Of a stretch of DNA of 64,000 nt, positions 12,769-24,300 are shown piece after piece. Within the stretch, counting starts at the first letter, position 1; every line of letters starts with the position of its first letter. Source of the DNA: Sipunculus nudus (taxonomy: Eukaryota > Annelida > Sipuncula > Golfingiida > Sipunculidae); assembly GCA_026874595.1 (NCBI GenBank), contig CM049316.1, positions 77,154,676 to 77,218,675 on the forward strand, given 5' to 3'. The notes beneath the pieces are model-generated. The model was not told the DNA's origin. It ran no database searches and worked only from the letters and a program-made list of their open reading frames with translations. The position numbers were made by a program, and so were the translations under genes.

Positions 12769-13239
12769 GACGCACATATGGAAACGCTTACTGGGAAATG
12801 TGGACATTAGAGGTTGAAGATGCATTGTGTTCTTATGGAAAACAACAGAGTGGGTACTGAGATGGGTATGAATGTTTATGACAAAGATAATAGGATATAA
12901 CGCTTTCGAGCTTTTTCGAGCTTAAATAATGCACATACAGTTTCAAGAATACGTTCCGATTTACAAAATATTTAAGTTACAAAGGGATTCCTGTTTAACT
13001 GTGGCCTGTACAATGCTATATATAAGACTCAAGAACTAGCAAGAAGGCAAAATCGAGGACAAATGACAAATGGACGGATATACTGACAAAGTGACACATC
13101 TGAGATAACAGATGAATATATAATCTTATGGATAAGGCTTAGAGGAACAGAAAGAACTAGAGTTTATGTAGGTAAAGTTTATAGTATTATATATATGGTC
13201 AAAATAATGATGTGTTGTGGTGTTTATAAAGCAGTCCCG

Positions 13240-13260
13240 CCCCCCCCCCCCCCCCCCCCC
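13240..13260. repeat. C21 homopolymer
   Basis: Twenty-one consecutive C residues, extended upstream by 'tcccg'. It is prone to slippage and assembly error. Confidence 0.95.
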
Positions 13261-13696
13261 ACCAGTCCAATTCCAAAACTAAAAAAAAAAATTAATTAGG
13301 AGATATTAATGTAGGACCAAAAATATATCACATTTACGTAAATTCCTGCATACTTGTACGTTGCGTCTAGGATATTAAGTGGTATCTCTTAATATCTCGT
13401 TTTACCAGATATTGTGCAAGATATTGCGTCAATTATAGTACTATAATCTACCTTAAGCAAAAGACTAGAACTCTGTAGCTTTAAAACTAACAAAATTAGA
13501 AATATAAGACCCTTTATTTTGGAATACCATGCGATTTTCCCAGAAATGCGTCGGCATGGTAACGGCAGATATGTGTCATCTATATATCCGAGAAAAGGCC
13601 GAGGAATGACAAACAAAATGAGGTATGGATGAGGTTGATACGACCATTTTGACCAATTTATGAGGAAAATAAGGTTTCCTGGTTCTTTTATGGCCT

Positions 13697-13715
13697 TGAC
13701 CTTGACCTTTGACCT
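13697..13715 (-). promoter_or_regulatory. Triple TGACCT half-sites (DR0 + DR1)
   Basis: Three perfect TGACCT half-sites: two abutting, then a third after one T. Read on the minus strand this is AGGTCA-A-AGGTCA-AGGTCA, the consensus DR1 type bound by HNF4/RXR/COUP-TF-class nuclear receptors in animals. It lies in a repeat, so binding in vivo is unproven. Confidence 0.4.
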
Positions 13716-13968
13716 AATCTGACTAAAACAATTTTGGTTGTCCATCATCTCTGAAAGTTTCAAGGTGATTGTGGCTAAATTATAACCAGGAGAGTGCAGA
13801 CAAACAAACAGACAGAGAGACTAGATGACCATAGGTCGAGCGCTTGCCGAAAATTGAAATAGGACAGACAGACAGAATGGGGAATGGAAATACTATTATA
13901 ATGAGCAATAGTTTGAGCAGATAGGATAATTTTGCACAATGTCATAAGCAAAATAATATTTTTTTCAG

Positions 13969-13993
13969 TGACCTTGCCCTTGACCTTTGACCT
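13969..13993 (-). promoter_or_regulatory. Perfect DR1 plus extra half-site
   Basis: TGACCT at 13969-13974, then TGACCT-T-TGACCT at 13981-13993, a perfect DR1 on the minus strand. It is the same repeat module as at 13697. Confidence 0.35.
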
Positions 13994-14980
13994 ATCTCTA
14001 TTTAAACAAAAGACGTGAAGGGTTTCGTTTTTTTTCCCTATCAACTGTATAACCTTCAGAGCGATTGCTTTCAATTTGTGGCCTGAAGAGCGAACAAGTG
14101 AATTCCTGTTATATCCCATTTGAGGAGAAATGGTTCGAGATTTCCCGAGATTGGTTAAAAAAAATCCAGTAAAACTGACCCAATGGTGCATGAAGACCTC
14201 CCTACCTTTAAAAAAATAACAACGTTCGATAAAGGGGGTTTTATATTTTGGGATGTCATGAAATTTCCCCAAAAAAATGCACAACCATAGAAATAGCAGA
14301 TTTAGACAGTTACATATGAAAGAAAGGCAATGGGAGTGCGAGTAAAATGATCTACAGTTTATGCAGCAGCGATAAAATTTTGATATAAGATATGAAGAAA
14401 AAAATATTTTGTAGTTTTAAATGACTTTGACCTCTACCTTTGGACTATTTAGTCTGAAAGACATCAGAAATTCTAGAACTTTAGGTGTTATATCAACAGT
14501 ATAACATTCAGAGGGTTTGTTTATAAAATTTAGCCCGTGGAAAGCCATATATGAGAAGAAAGAAAAAAAGCAGGGAGGCGAATTTGACGACAACTCACAA
14601 AATGACGAACATACTGACATACTTAGATATCTGAGAGTTCAATAGACAAGATCATCAACTGGCGGCCATATCCCGGAAATAAAAATTACTTTCGAGTTAT
14701 TAGTGTATGACATAAGATGTACCAGTTCAAAAGGATTCCTTTAAAACTGTGGCCTGTAGAATGCTATATGTAAGACAGAAAATCCAGCAAGCAAGCAAAA
14801 TTGATGAGAACTGACAACCAGGCAGACATACTGACAAGTTACCCAAGATTTAGACCAGATGACTTAACCAGGTTGTTGAACAGACCCAGATTATGAGAAT
14901 AAGCTATAGTTTCTGTGGTTTCTATAGGTTTATAGTTTTGGAGATTTGACCAAGAAATGATATGTTGGGGAGGTTCGAGT

Positions 14981-14998
14981 GCAGCGCCCCCTAGCGGA
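14981..14998 (-). promoter_or_regulatory. CTCF-like box 1
   Basis: 'gcagcgccccctagcgga' reads on the minus strand as a CTAGGGGGCGCTGC-type core, close to the conserved bilaterian CTCF consensus. It is one of four similar boxes in the module cluster, all in the same orientation. Confidence 0.35.
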
Positions 14999-15360
14999 TA
15001 TATCCGAAAAATGAAAAGTTCGATTCGAGACATTAGTCTTAGACATAAGATATATCAGTTTCAAAGAGATTCCTGCACACTCCAGGCTATCATTTAATGA
15101 AATCTCGAAATATCTCGTTTGACGAGATAATGTACGAGATGTTGCGGGGCTTGATATATTATCAAATAACACTATTTATATGCTGCCTGAAGCAAAAACA
15201 AGACCTCTGTAGCTTTTTCCCAAAATGCATTTCCATGGTAACAGTAGATTTCAGACATATATATAATAAGAAGAAAGGCCTTGAAATAACAATAAAAAAG
15301 CTGTTGCTTAAGGAGCTCGACCATTTGAGACGAATATATGAAGAAAAATCCATTTTAAGA

Positions 15361-15379
15361 TGACCTTGACCTTTGACCG
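15361..15379 (-). promoter_or_regulatory. DR0/DR1-like element
   Basis: TGACCT-TGACCT-T-TGACCG: two perfect half-sites and a third with one mismatch. It is the same layout as at 13697, in another module. Confidence 0.3.
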
Positions 15380-15877
15380 ATCAAGACCAAAAACGATAGG
15401 CTCCCATGAGAAAACATGCATGATATTGTATAGGCCCTGGAAAGGCCGACACGCACCGATGCACACGTTGGTCACCCACTGTAAGGACCCTGCCGCCACC
15501 TGAGGCAACGGCATGTGTCTTCGTGATTTGATGAAAAACGATGCGAGATATGACGAGACTTACGATTTAGTCCCTTAACGTGACTGCGAGCTCAGACGCT
15601 ACCAAACGCTGAAAACCATATGTCTGTAGCGTAAAACATGAAGGAATTATAGGCATTTCTTTGAATGGTCCCGTGTTCTCGTTTGAAGACATAAGATGCG
15701 AGATATGACGACTTTCTATTGAATGACATAGAGTTGAAGGAATGCTATCTAACGCCAAAAACTAGACCTTTCTATCGTTAATATTCACAGAGATAGAAGC
15801 AAAAAACTCCGTAATTTCAGACTGTCAAGTTTTACTCCAGTTAGGTAACCATGTTAAAGATCTCACAAAAATCTTGT

Positions 15878-15897
15878 GCAGCGCCTCCTGGTGGTCA
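15878..15897 (-). promoter_or_regulatory. CTCF-like box 2
   Basis: 'gcagcgcctcctggtggtca' reads on the minus strand as GACCACCAGGAGGCGCTGC, the best CTCF-like match in the window. Confidence 0.4.
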
Positions 15898-16178
15898 TGC
15901 TGCAAAATTTGAATATAATCTTGTAACCCTGGGTGAACTGTACATGATGCCTAAACTACACCTCTCTAGCTTTAAAACAGGACAAAGTTACAAAAGCTAA
16001 GGTAAAAATGCCAAAAAATATAACTTAAGGTAGGTTATTATTGTAACAGCAGAATGAGGTCAAGTGTATCCAGGAAAAAGCCGAATAACTGTCGTTTGAG
16101 ATTCTGTAATAAAAGTTGTGACATTGTTTATAGTTTTGAAGATATAAAACAAAATTCATATTTTGAAGCATTATAGCT

Positions 16179-16198
16179 GCAGCGCCTTCTGGTGGCTA
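16179..16198 (-). promoter_or_regulatory. CTCF-like box 3
   Basis: 'gcagcgccttctggtggcta' reads on the minus strand as GCCACCAGAAGGCGCTGC. Same orientation as boxes 1, 2 and 4. Confidence 0.35.
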
Positions 16199-16328
16199 TA
16201 TATGAAAAATGAAAAAAAAATTGTTTCGAAACATTTCTATTTAACATATAATGTATCAGATATGGAGCAATTATTTTGAAATTAGGACATCGAGGATATC
16301 ATAAATAAAATCCCGCTAAAATGTCGTT

Positions 16329-16348
16329 AAGCGCCCCCTGTTTGCCAT
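16329..16348 (-). promoter_or_regulatory. CTCF-like box 4
   Basis: 'aagcgccccctgtttgccat' reads on the minus strand as GGCAAACAGGGGGCGCTT. It keeps the GGGGGCGCT core but has a weaker CCACNAG half. Confidence 0.3.
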
Positions 16349-17539
16349 TTTCGTAATCTTGAAGAAAAATGAGCAAAACTAATCAAACTCTACGTAATGC
16401 GTGAAAACGAACCTCTCTATCTTAAAAAATGACAAAGTTACACAAATCATTTGAAATTCCAATGTTTTTTAAATATGTAACCATGGAAATATCAGACTGA
16501 GGCAGTTATGCATCGAGGCAAAAGGCTGTTTAATGAAGAATAAATGGAGAAACAATTTAAGTGGCTACGATTATTTTTGACGAAGCAATAACGAAAACAC
16601 CGTGTTAAGGTTTTTGTGACACTGACATTGAACTTTGACCGATCAGGACCAAAAACAAAAGGCTTTGAGAATAATAAATTTTATACCAATTCTTTAAGTT
16701 TCAGAACGTTTGCTGCAAAATTATAACCTGCACAGCCCTGACGGACAAACATACATACAGGACAGTTGAACATGCTTGCTGAAATCTATGATATTGTAGG
16801 ATTTTTTTCTAAACTTTAAATCAATACAGATCCTGCTATATTTAGATTTTACAGGTTCCGTTGCAATCGCGAAAAGGAAACTCTCACGAAACGTTCAAAA
16901 TGAAGAAATCGCGAAATTTTGGCCTCGCGAAAATAAAGCAAACCACAGTATATCTTTGAAATGGCAAAGGACTGAAATGGCACCGATAACTCGTCTGGTT
17001 ATGCTTATGGAGGACTCGATTCGAAAGTTTTGTACGCGTTTCAATATTAAATGGTACAACCATTTTAAATACTTCGTTTTGTTTAATTGTCACCTAGAAT
17101 ATTAATAACCAGCAGAAATATGATGACGGGGATCAATAAGTAATCATCATTATTCATCAATATCCTATTTCATCTCAACATATCACATTAAGTCGCAGAT
17201 GCAGTTTTAAAATAAGGTTGGTACGTGTGTGTATTTTGTGACATATAAATGAGGAAAGTGCAACTGTAGACGGTACACAGAGGGCGGGGAATGGGTTAAC
17301 TGACAGGTGGCCGGGTATATATACCCCTTTTCGGTTGTGGACAATTTTTTTACAGTTTTCATGAAATAATTGTGTAGGTTTAAAACTGTTTTCATATAAA
17401 TTATAGGCTGTATTAATTATTCACTGTAAGTAGAGATAACCAAACTAATATTTACCCAGCTAGATGTCTACATTTGAGTATATATATGAATTGTTATGTT
17501 ATAACTTATCTGATCATGTCATCTCTTTATGTTTCCCAG

Positions 17540-17797
17540 AAACCCTAGCTGTTACTACAACAGGCCGGCATTACAACCGACACAGGGAATTGAGAGCTTT
17601 GGCCACCATAACAAACTTAATCGAAATGAAACAGCAACGCTGCGGCACCATGCCAATGGAATGTCTGTTGCAATGCAATCAGCTCACAGGATGCCCTGCT
17701 CTGAACGCCTTCAACAATGGGACCTGTGAACTTCTGTTGTCTCCAGTTCTTGGTATCGACTTCCTTGCAGAGTCCACAGCCTACATCCACCAATTTG
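17540..17797 (+). CDS. Exon 2: PAN/apple-like Cys-rich domain
   Basis: The exon is 258 nt, phase 1 at both ends, with acceptor 'tttatgtttcccag' and donor TTTG|GTGAGC. It encodes residues 14-99. Five cysteines (C48, C55, C59, C65, C76) sit in the pattern C-x6-C-x3-C-x5-C-x10-C with 'ECLLQCNQLTGCPALNAF' and 'GTCELL', the usual look of PAN/apple-type modules in molluscan secreted proteins (CxxxC helix, GC-xxAxN, C-x-LL). These modules bind proteins or carbohydrates; no partner can be named here. Upstream of C48 the sequence is polar. The open frame continues 5' to an ATG at 17464 through intron sequence that lacks a signal peptide, so I start at the splice site. No second copy of this exon exists in the window, although the CTLD exons are duplicated. 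Confidence 0.75.
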
Positions 17798-18194
17798 GTG
17801 AGCATGTAAATGTTGTCGCAAAGGTCTGATTTTCCAACAGAGTTTCTATGATTTCATATGGTATACTACTCCATGTACTACTACAACAAGAACTACTACT
17901 ACCGTTAAAATCATAAAATAATTTATTATTATTATTGTTGTCTATGAATTTATGTTTACCACATCTAACTTTATCCTTATTTTTAGAAAATCCTCGATGT
18001 GCACCTCGATCAATTAGTATAAGTTAAATTCTTTACTTCTTAACAAGCATATGTAATGTATACTTACATGCAGTTTATATAGCTTCCTTTGGCTTTATTC
18101 ACATTTCAACTTTAGCACCAAAAAGAAGATTATACTATAACAGCGGAACACATAACAGCTTATTTTATTCACAAAACATGTTGTCACGTTTCAG

Positions 18195-18287
18195 AACCAG
18201 CTGATACCACTAAGCTGATGCCTGCCACCACATCCATACCAGCTGTATCCTCTGTTACCAGTCAACCCATCGAAGCCACGCCTACTG
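18195..18287 (+). CDS. Exon 3: Thr/Ser/Pro-rich linker
   Basis: The exon is 93 nt, phase 1 at both ends, acceptor 'cacgtttcag', donor ACTG|GTACTG. It encodes residues 100-130, including 'PATTSIPAVSSVTSQPIEAT'. Over half the residues are T, S, P or A, typical of an O-glycosylated stalk between extracellular domains. The phase match with exons 2 and 4 and the mucin-like composition are the evidence. The exon could be skipped without changing frame. Confidence 0.65.
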
Positions 18288-18915
18288 GTACTGTAGTTGA
18301 ACTATTTTGCACAAGCTCATAAAATAGATTGATAACATATTTCATTTATATCAAGTTGTAGTACACCAATATGTGATAGGGAATTACCAAAATTATTATG
18401 TACTCATGTGATAATAATTTAACAGTACCCAGATAAAAATTCGGGCAATCATCCAGCTTAACATATTATGTAGAACCAAAAGTACAAAATTCGGAAACTC
18501 TGCATACAGAGATATTTTAACTTGCAGCTTAACGTACATGCTCTTAGAAATCTTGCTTTGTTTGCCATCAAATGAGATATAATCTAAAAGGCTAATAAAT
18601 CAGTCCTGAGGGGTAAACTCAAGCCTATCCATTCGTCTCCCTATCTCCCTGATAATCTAGATGATTAACCTGGCCCATGTTTGGTGTTTTGGTCTGTTCG
18701 CTCTCTACATATTCTGACGCAGGAGTCAAGTTTCCTATAAATAACTCGTTCATTGTATACTGAAAGTACTAGACTGTCCGTGCGTTATGCAGGGCATATC
18801 TGTTCATCTATCTGTTTGAGCTAAAGGAAACAGCGCGCACTAGTTAATCGCTCATAAACGTATACATTAACTTCATTAGTACACGTCGGAAAACTAAACT
18901 TATCAATCCGTACAT

Positions 18916-20290
18916 GTGGGGTCCATCTGCACCCAAGTAGTAATTGATGCATAATCAATGTATACTACATGAATATCATAGTTGTTTGATCATTCTATGG
19001 TAAATATAGGCTTTCTGGAAAAATGTAGAATAGAAAATACAATATATGAGAGAAAATACTTTAAAAAAAGGTATCAATAACATATTTTCCAATAATTACA
19101 TAAATTTTTCTTCGTTGGCAGTGTTTCTCTCAGTTTTTTCAGGCTAGCATATCAGTACTACTATTTTTTTTTAATTTTAAGTGCTGCCATATAAAATAAA
19201 ACACCATATATCCAGATAAAAAGCAAAGTCCAGAGATTTTAACTTGGAATTATTTTAAATTGGTATTGGACCCCAAACACTGCAATTTCAATGGAATAGA
19301 TTTCAAAACAATAAAAGGCATAATTTTATTTGACAAACTGAAATTAAATAGGAATGAACTGCTTCAAGTCTTATTTATATTTGGTAACCCATCAAAAATC
19401 TGAAAGGAAATGAAAAATGAAACCAGTCCTCCAGTCTAGTATTTCTGTAGCTACACTGACACTCATCGCATTGTATGAGGATAGAGTGATCAGCGCAGGC
19501 ATGATTGTCACAGATGGTGCAGCATTGGCAAATTTTCTGTTTGTCTGTTTGGTTTGGGACATAGGTAGCAACGCTTTTTGGTTGCTGAAGTTCCCTAGAC
19601 AGCGTGTTGGTGAACAAGCATGCTAAGCTCTATAAATGCAGATTTCACAGATTTCTGAATTGCCCTGAGATTTTGCAAATGCTGATGTAGAAGGCCATCA
19701 TAAAGGTCTCACAAAAGGACTGCGGGACAATTAGAGGTATCTTAAGATGTGACTTCAGGACAATCAGCAGTATCTTTAGAAGTAACTTCAGGACAATCAA
19801 TATAATCATCGTCATGATCTTCGCCCACTTCAGATAATTCACCATATGAGGGGTCAAGGTTGCGCCCATGAATTATATTTTTCGCCTGGAATATGATGTG
19901 GCTTGGCTGATTTATAACTGTGTTTGAATGGAAATATGAAATAAATGCAAAATATCATATCCCTGAGTGGATAACAGCGTCAGAGATGTAGTATTTTTTT
20001 TAATAAAAAAGTAACACAAGAAATTTACACAATACTATTCTTTCGTGCTTTGTTTACCACTGGGGTCCACTTGGACCCCAAAGGAAATATTTTAAATACA
20101 GATCATATTGTTCAAAGGAACCACACTATCCTTTACCGTAATAACGACATCAATATACCTGACAACTAACCAAAAAAGGGAAAAGACAACAACTGATCAG
20201 TAAAAAAATATCGCAAGAGATACAACCCTGGGGTCCAAATGGACCCCAGGTGTACTGATGAAGGTTGATTTTATACCCAATATACCCAAG
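18916..20290 (-). pseudogene. Possible piggyBac-like transposon remnant
   Basis: A minus-strand fragment (19375-19617) encodes a Cys/His cluster, K-x-C-x2-C-x2-C-x3-A-C-A-D-H-S-x5-C-x2-C, resembling the C-terminal cysteine-rich domain of piggyBac-type transposases. Upstream on the same strand, in other frames, is an acidic stretch (about 19720-19870, with DHDDDYID and repeated DCPEVTS). Around it lie palindromes TGGGGTCCA-n2-TGGACCCCA at 20061-20080 and 20229-20248, a worn one at 18916 and a half-site at 19266. The reading frame is broken by stops and most of a transposase is absent, so the element is dead. The family call is tentative. Confidence 0.35.
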
Positions 20291-20394
20291 GGTCAAAATG
20301 GTTTAAAGGCCCAGGTCAAAATAAAAAAAAAAAACTCAAAACTGTTGTTTCCTTTTATCTTTGTAAAACATGATCTGAGCCAGATAAACTGCAT

Positions 20395-21385
20395 CTCATT
20401 TCATGGTCACACATTTTGTTGGCAAAATGCATGAAATGCGGGAATATAAGCCTTGATATTATAAATGTATCATAGTTTTTTTTTGCAACCACTGACATTT
20501 AATTTTGATGTGGCAGTGTTGTAAGTCCTTCACCGTTTCCTACCAAAAGGGAATATGTAATATTTCACACAAGGACTATATTGTAATTTTCTGCTATTTC
20601 TTCAAAAATGTTCCTGAGCTCAATCCCGCTAGCAGATGGCTTTTTTGTGTCATTACCATGGTTACCTATTTTAGGGTAAAAATGAACTATTTGGAAACAT
20701 GGACAGTCGGGTAGTAGTAATTAATTTTTTCTTGAAGCTAATAAAATTGTCGTGCCAGATCTCGAATTCTATAAGCATAATCACATTGTTGTATAGTTGA
20801 ATTTGAATCTAGGATCCAGGGGCTTATTCCTAGGGCAACACAGCCACACTCGCCCGGAACCATAGTTACCCATTTTAGGGTAATTTTTTTTTTTAATTAA
20901 AGAATATAAGTTTTTATTATCTCTGAAAATTTCTTTTACAGGTCTATTTTTTTGCATAAAGTAAACGTTAATTAGTTAATTAGGTGATGCAAATGTAAAA
21001 TATTTCTAGTGATTCTAAAGTATGCAAGATTAAACGCAAACACTTATAAATTGGTCATTTGTTTATGCTAGAAATGTTATGGCGCAAAATTCATAAAATG
21101 CAATTATAGAGGTTATGATCTTACAACTTTGTCAATTTTTCATTCAGAGGTGTAGTTTTTTGCATCTACTAGCATTTATTCAAATTTATGTGGCACAGTT
21201 GTAAATGTTGTCCCGTTTCTCGTCAAACGAGAATATTCGTAAGTACTTTAATGTAATGTTGTGCAATTTCTCCAAACATATCCCTGGGCTCATTCTTGCG
21301 GGCATATTCTTTTTGTCAAGTATCATGGTTACATTTTTCAGGTAAAAAATGCAGTATTTAAAAATATAGATAGTCCGTTTGTAAT
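20395..21385 (+). repeat. Direct repeat of a 330-bp module
   Basis: About 20395-20720 and 21055-21385 share ordered landmarks: 'aaatgcatgaaatgcg' versus 'aaattcataaaatgc'; 'gtggcagtgttgtaa' versus 'gtggcacagttgtaa'; and 'catggttacctattttaggg' versus a similar stretch. A third partial copy lies near 20850-20890. The region right after the second copy (about 21361-21432) contains 'ggtttgaatcccgcc', close to a tRNA B box, which hints at a tRNA-derived SINE. That part is weak. Confidence 0.55.
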
Positions 21386-24300
21386 AAGATCGGCTCTCTC
21401 CGCTTACGACCCAGGTTTGAATCCCGCCGTGACAATAAAAGTAGCAAAAGCCCGCCCACGGTTCTTGCTAGAGATGTTTAGTTTTCCACATCGGGTATGC
21501 TTTATCAGTTTTAACTGACAGAGTCGCAAAGGTAGCAAAATTTTGCCCCTCTCGCATTAACCCAAAATAAGCATGATTTTATGAAAATGCTTGCACCTCA
21601 AAACCTATTTTCGTATAACCTTTCGGTGTACCGGTCTTACTACCCGGCAGGCGTTGTATCTCTGGTCATCTCTGTTAGCATTACATTTTCTTGGCAATAG
21701 AGTTTCGTTAACTATATAGATTATAGGCTTGTTACATGAATGTTATATTTTCAGCATTTTATTGACTAATGGCAATCCGTTATGAGTTGTTCTTATTTCA
21801 TGATACTGAGTGAGAGGTTTTCCCCTGAAGGAGCGTTTGCCTCCCTTGGTGTCCCCTACATGTTATACCCTGCTACGCCACTGCCCATACTCTGCATCCC
21901 CTGTTTTCAAATTTTGTAATATTGATTCAATTAAAAAAATCTGTTTGATATCCACTGACTATGGCCTACACCAACAAAGAAATACACAAGATCCACATCC
22001 CCTTTGTCCTACATCCTGGCAGACATATACTCTTTGTGATATGTTGCATTTGTCCACACTTCTCCACAAAATAATGAGACACCATGATAATGTCCCTCAG
22101 TATGATGACCATACATTTGACATCCTGCCGTAATTCATGATAATGTTCATTGCTTTTGTAGCACGTTATTCTCTTTGGCTACGGAACCAATCCCTGCTAA
22201 AATAAAAAATGAAGTCTTGTCATTGCCCACGATATGCATCCATGTATCTTTTCGTGCCCTGATAAAAAATTTGCAAATTCATTCCTTGGTAGCATTTCAT
22301 TTGCTTCACATGCCGTCATATGGTTTACCAGAAAACCTAGACGGTGCAAGTGGGAAGTCAGATGTAAAAATTGAGAGACTTAAAAAAACAGACACTGCCA
22401 TTTTCATAACTGTACTATCCCTAAACATTAGCAACGTTCCTGATACGCCTTTTAATCATTAACACTGGCATTTACATATCAGACTACCTTGGTTACTTGT
22501 AATTATCTATTTGATCACGTTTGTACTTATGCAATTTGGTGGTTATGGGCAATGTGAGATTGTGTAACAAATGACGTAGGACGTTGTGAGTTAGAATAAG
22601 TGTCTGCACGGTATATGGTTGACCGTATTATTACTTACTTATTTTAAGGATTATCGGCCGTTTTCATGGACTTTTTTATATCATAAACTGATACGTAGTT
22701 AGTGGATTGCCATTGACGACATTCTGTACAATAAGCTAATGGGTTAAAGTGAAAACAAGGTGGAGACACGAATAGAGCCAGTGCCTTTGCTAAATTGATT
22801 GCTAATGAGGTCCGTCTAAATGTTTTGTTTCAGTCCTCTGCTGAATGAAAGCAGAAGACTTAAAGTAAAATAAACTGCTGCATTCTAGAACTGTATATCT
22901 TAATGCTGGGTCTCTATTTGGCAGCATTATACTACAATGACAACTATGGAGATAAATTGCATCTAATATCAAACCTGCTACTGACGATGCATATATTAAG
23001 AAGCCGAATATTCCTTAGTTTACCAAACATATCTCTGCTATAACTGATGGCGCTGGTTTTCACATCCAGTTAACTGATTATTACAGTCACTTTGACATTT
23101 TGTATCACACAGAATCACAAAGATATAAAACTATTTGAACAGATCCAACACCTTATGCTTGCACTCTACAACACCAATGAGGCTAGTAGGATATTATGGA
23201 ATTATTTCCAGAAAACAGCTGAGTTACTGAATTTCAAATTTAAAGGTCTGATTTAAGTTCATGTTTTATTAAAAACAAATCCATGGGTGTTGAGGCCCTT
23301 TCATTACAAAATGAATATCATTACAATTATATCATTATAATTTCCCATAACCCTGACAAAGCCATTCACAAAAAACACAGGGCTTTATTGAAAAGGTATG
23401 AAGGATGCATAATATAAATGAGGACACTAATCATCTTCTCTCACAGTTTTCATAGGTTCAGCTATAGAACACGTATAAACTGGACGTTCAACAAAACGAA
23501 ATCCTCAGAACAGCTTTAGGAGTTAGTAGGTTCACTAAAACATCAGAATTAAGAGGAGCATGCACAAAAACACCGACCGTTAACGATTACATGATGGCAT
23601 AATCCGTCAACAATAGGATAAAATATGTAGATTCAACATAAATCTTAACTGATGAACACAAACATACAATAGCAAAAAAATAAAGTTGTTTCTTCTCTAG
23701 ACATAATCCTACCAAATCCTTTTTAGAAAGAGACTAAAATCACATCCACTTAGACAGCAGCCTTGTTAAGTCAGCTGGATTTGACCTTGTATCAATTAAA
23801 TATCTGCTGACCTTATCCCTGTCTTAGTCTTCTCTGAATTTCTCCTGATCTTTGAGTCTTATTGTTAGAAAATACACGGATACCATCTATATAATTCATG
23901 GAGGAGCGCCTAGGGTGGGAATCCCCTACTTCCTCAACTACAGCACTCGAGCATCATCTTTTTCTCTCTTTACTTTGTTTAGAATTATTTGCCCTGTTAC
24001 TTACATCAGTGCAGAACGATATCCTTTGTTTTGAGGGTATTACCTGTTGTTAATTCACCAAAGATTTGAGTGGAAGGTATCCAAAGTGAAAATAAAAAAC
24101 AAATACCCTTTACATTGAAGGATCCCATCGACTAGACAGGAAATAAGTAAGTACTATCAAAGGTCGGGCATATGAAGGAATAATTAAACAGAGATATATA
24201 TAACAAAAATATCCTTCTTTTACAATGCAATGCACTCTGTATCTACCGATGATATGTAAAGGGTGTAGATACAAACACAGTACACGATACTCGGGAGTTT

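Larger units (their letters stand above)
13330..16760. repeat. Decayed modular repeat cluster
   Basis: At least five diverged modules recur in the same order: a TGACCT-rich motif (13697, 13969, about 14421, 15361, about 16617); a phrase like 'aacctgcacagccctgac' plus cagacaaacaaac; a CTCF-like box (14981, 15878, 16179, 16329); and phrases such as 'aagttacaaaagctaa' and 'cctctgtagcttt'. The minus-strand frames at 13389-13763, 13775-14284 and 14417-14620 all cross the same motif (hence their shared RSKVKV-like peptides) and are repeat translations, not genes. The cluster occupies the 3' end of intron 1. Confidence 0.7.
18288..23110. other. Intron 3, 5' part: mostly unrecognised
   Basis: Apart from the possible piggyBac-like remnant (18.9-20.3 kb) and a direct repeat (20.4-21.4 kb), this is AT-rich sequence without supported exons. 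Open frames at 21810-22133 and 22175-22462 have no recognisable domains and no splice context that I trust. A TATAAATA at about 18737 is isolated. Confidence 0.5.

Noticed and set aside
13389-14620. Minus-strand frames of 124, 169 and 67 codons
   Set aside because: They cross decayed repeat modules and share peptides only because of the repeated TGACCT motif. No domain, codon bias or splice support.
21361-21432. tRNA gene suggested by 'ggtttgaatcccgcc'
   Set aside because: No proper A box or acceptor stem. At best a tRNA-derived SINE remnant.
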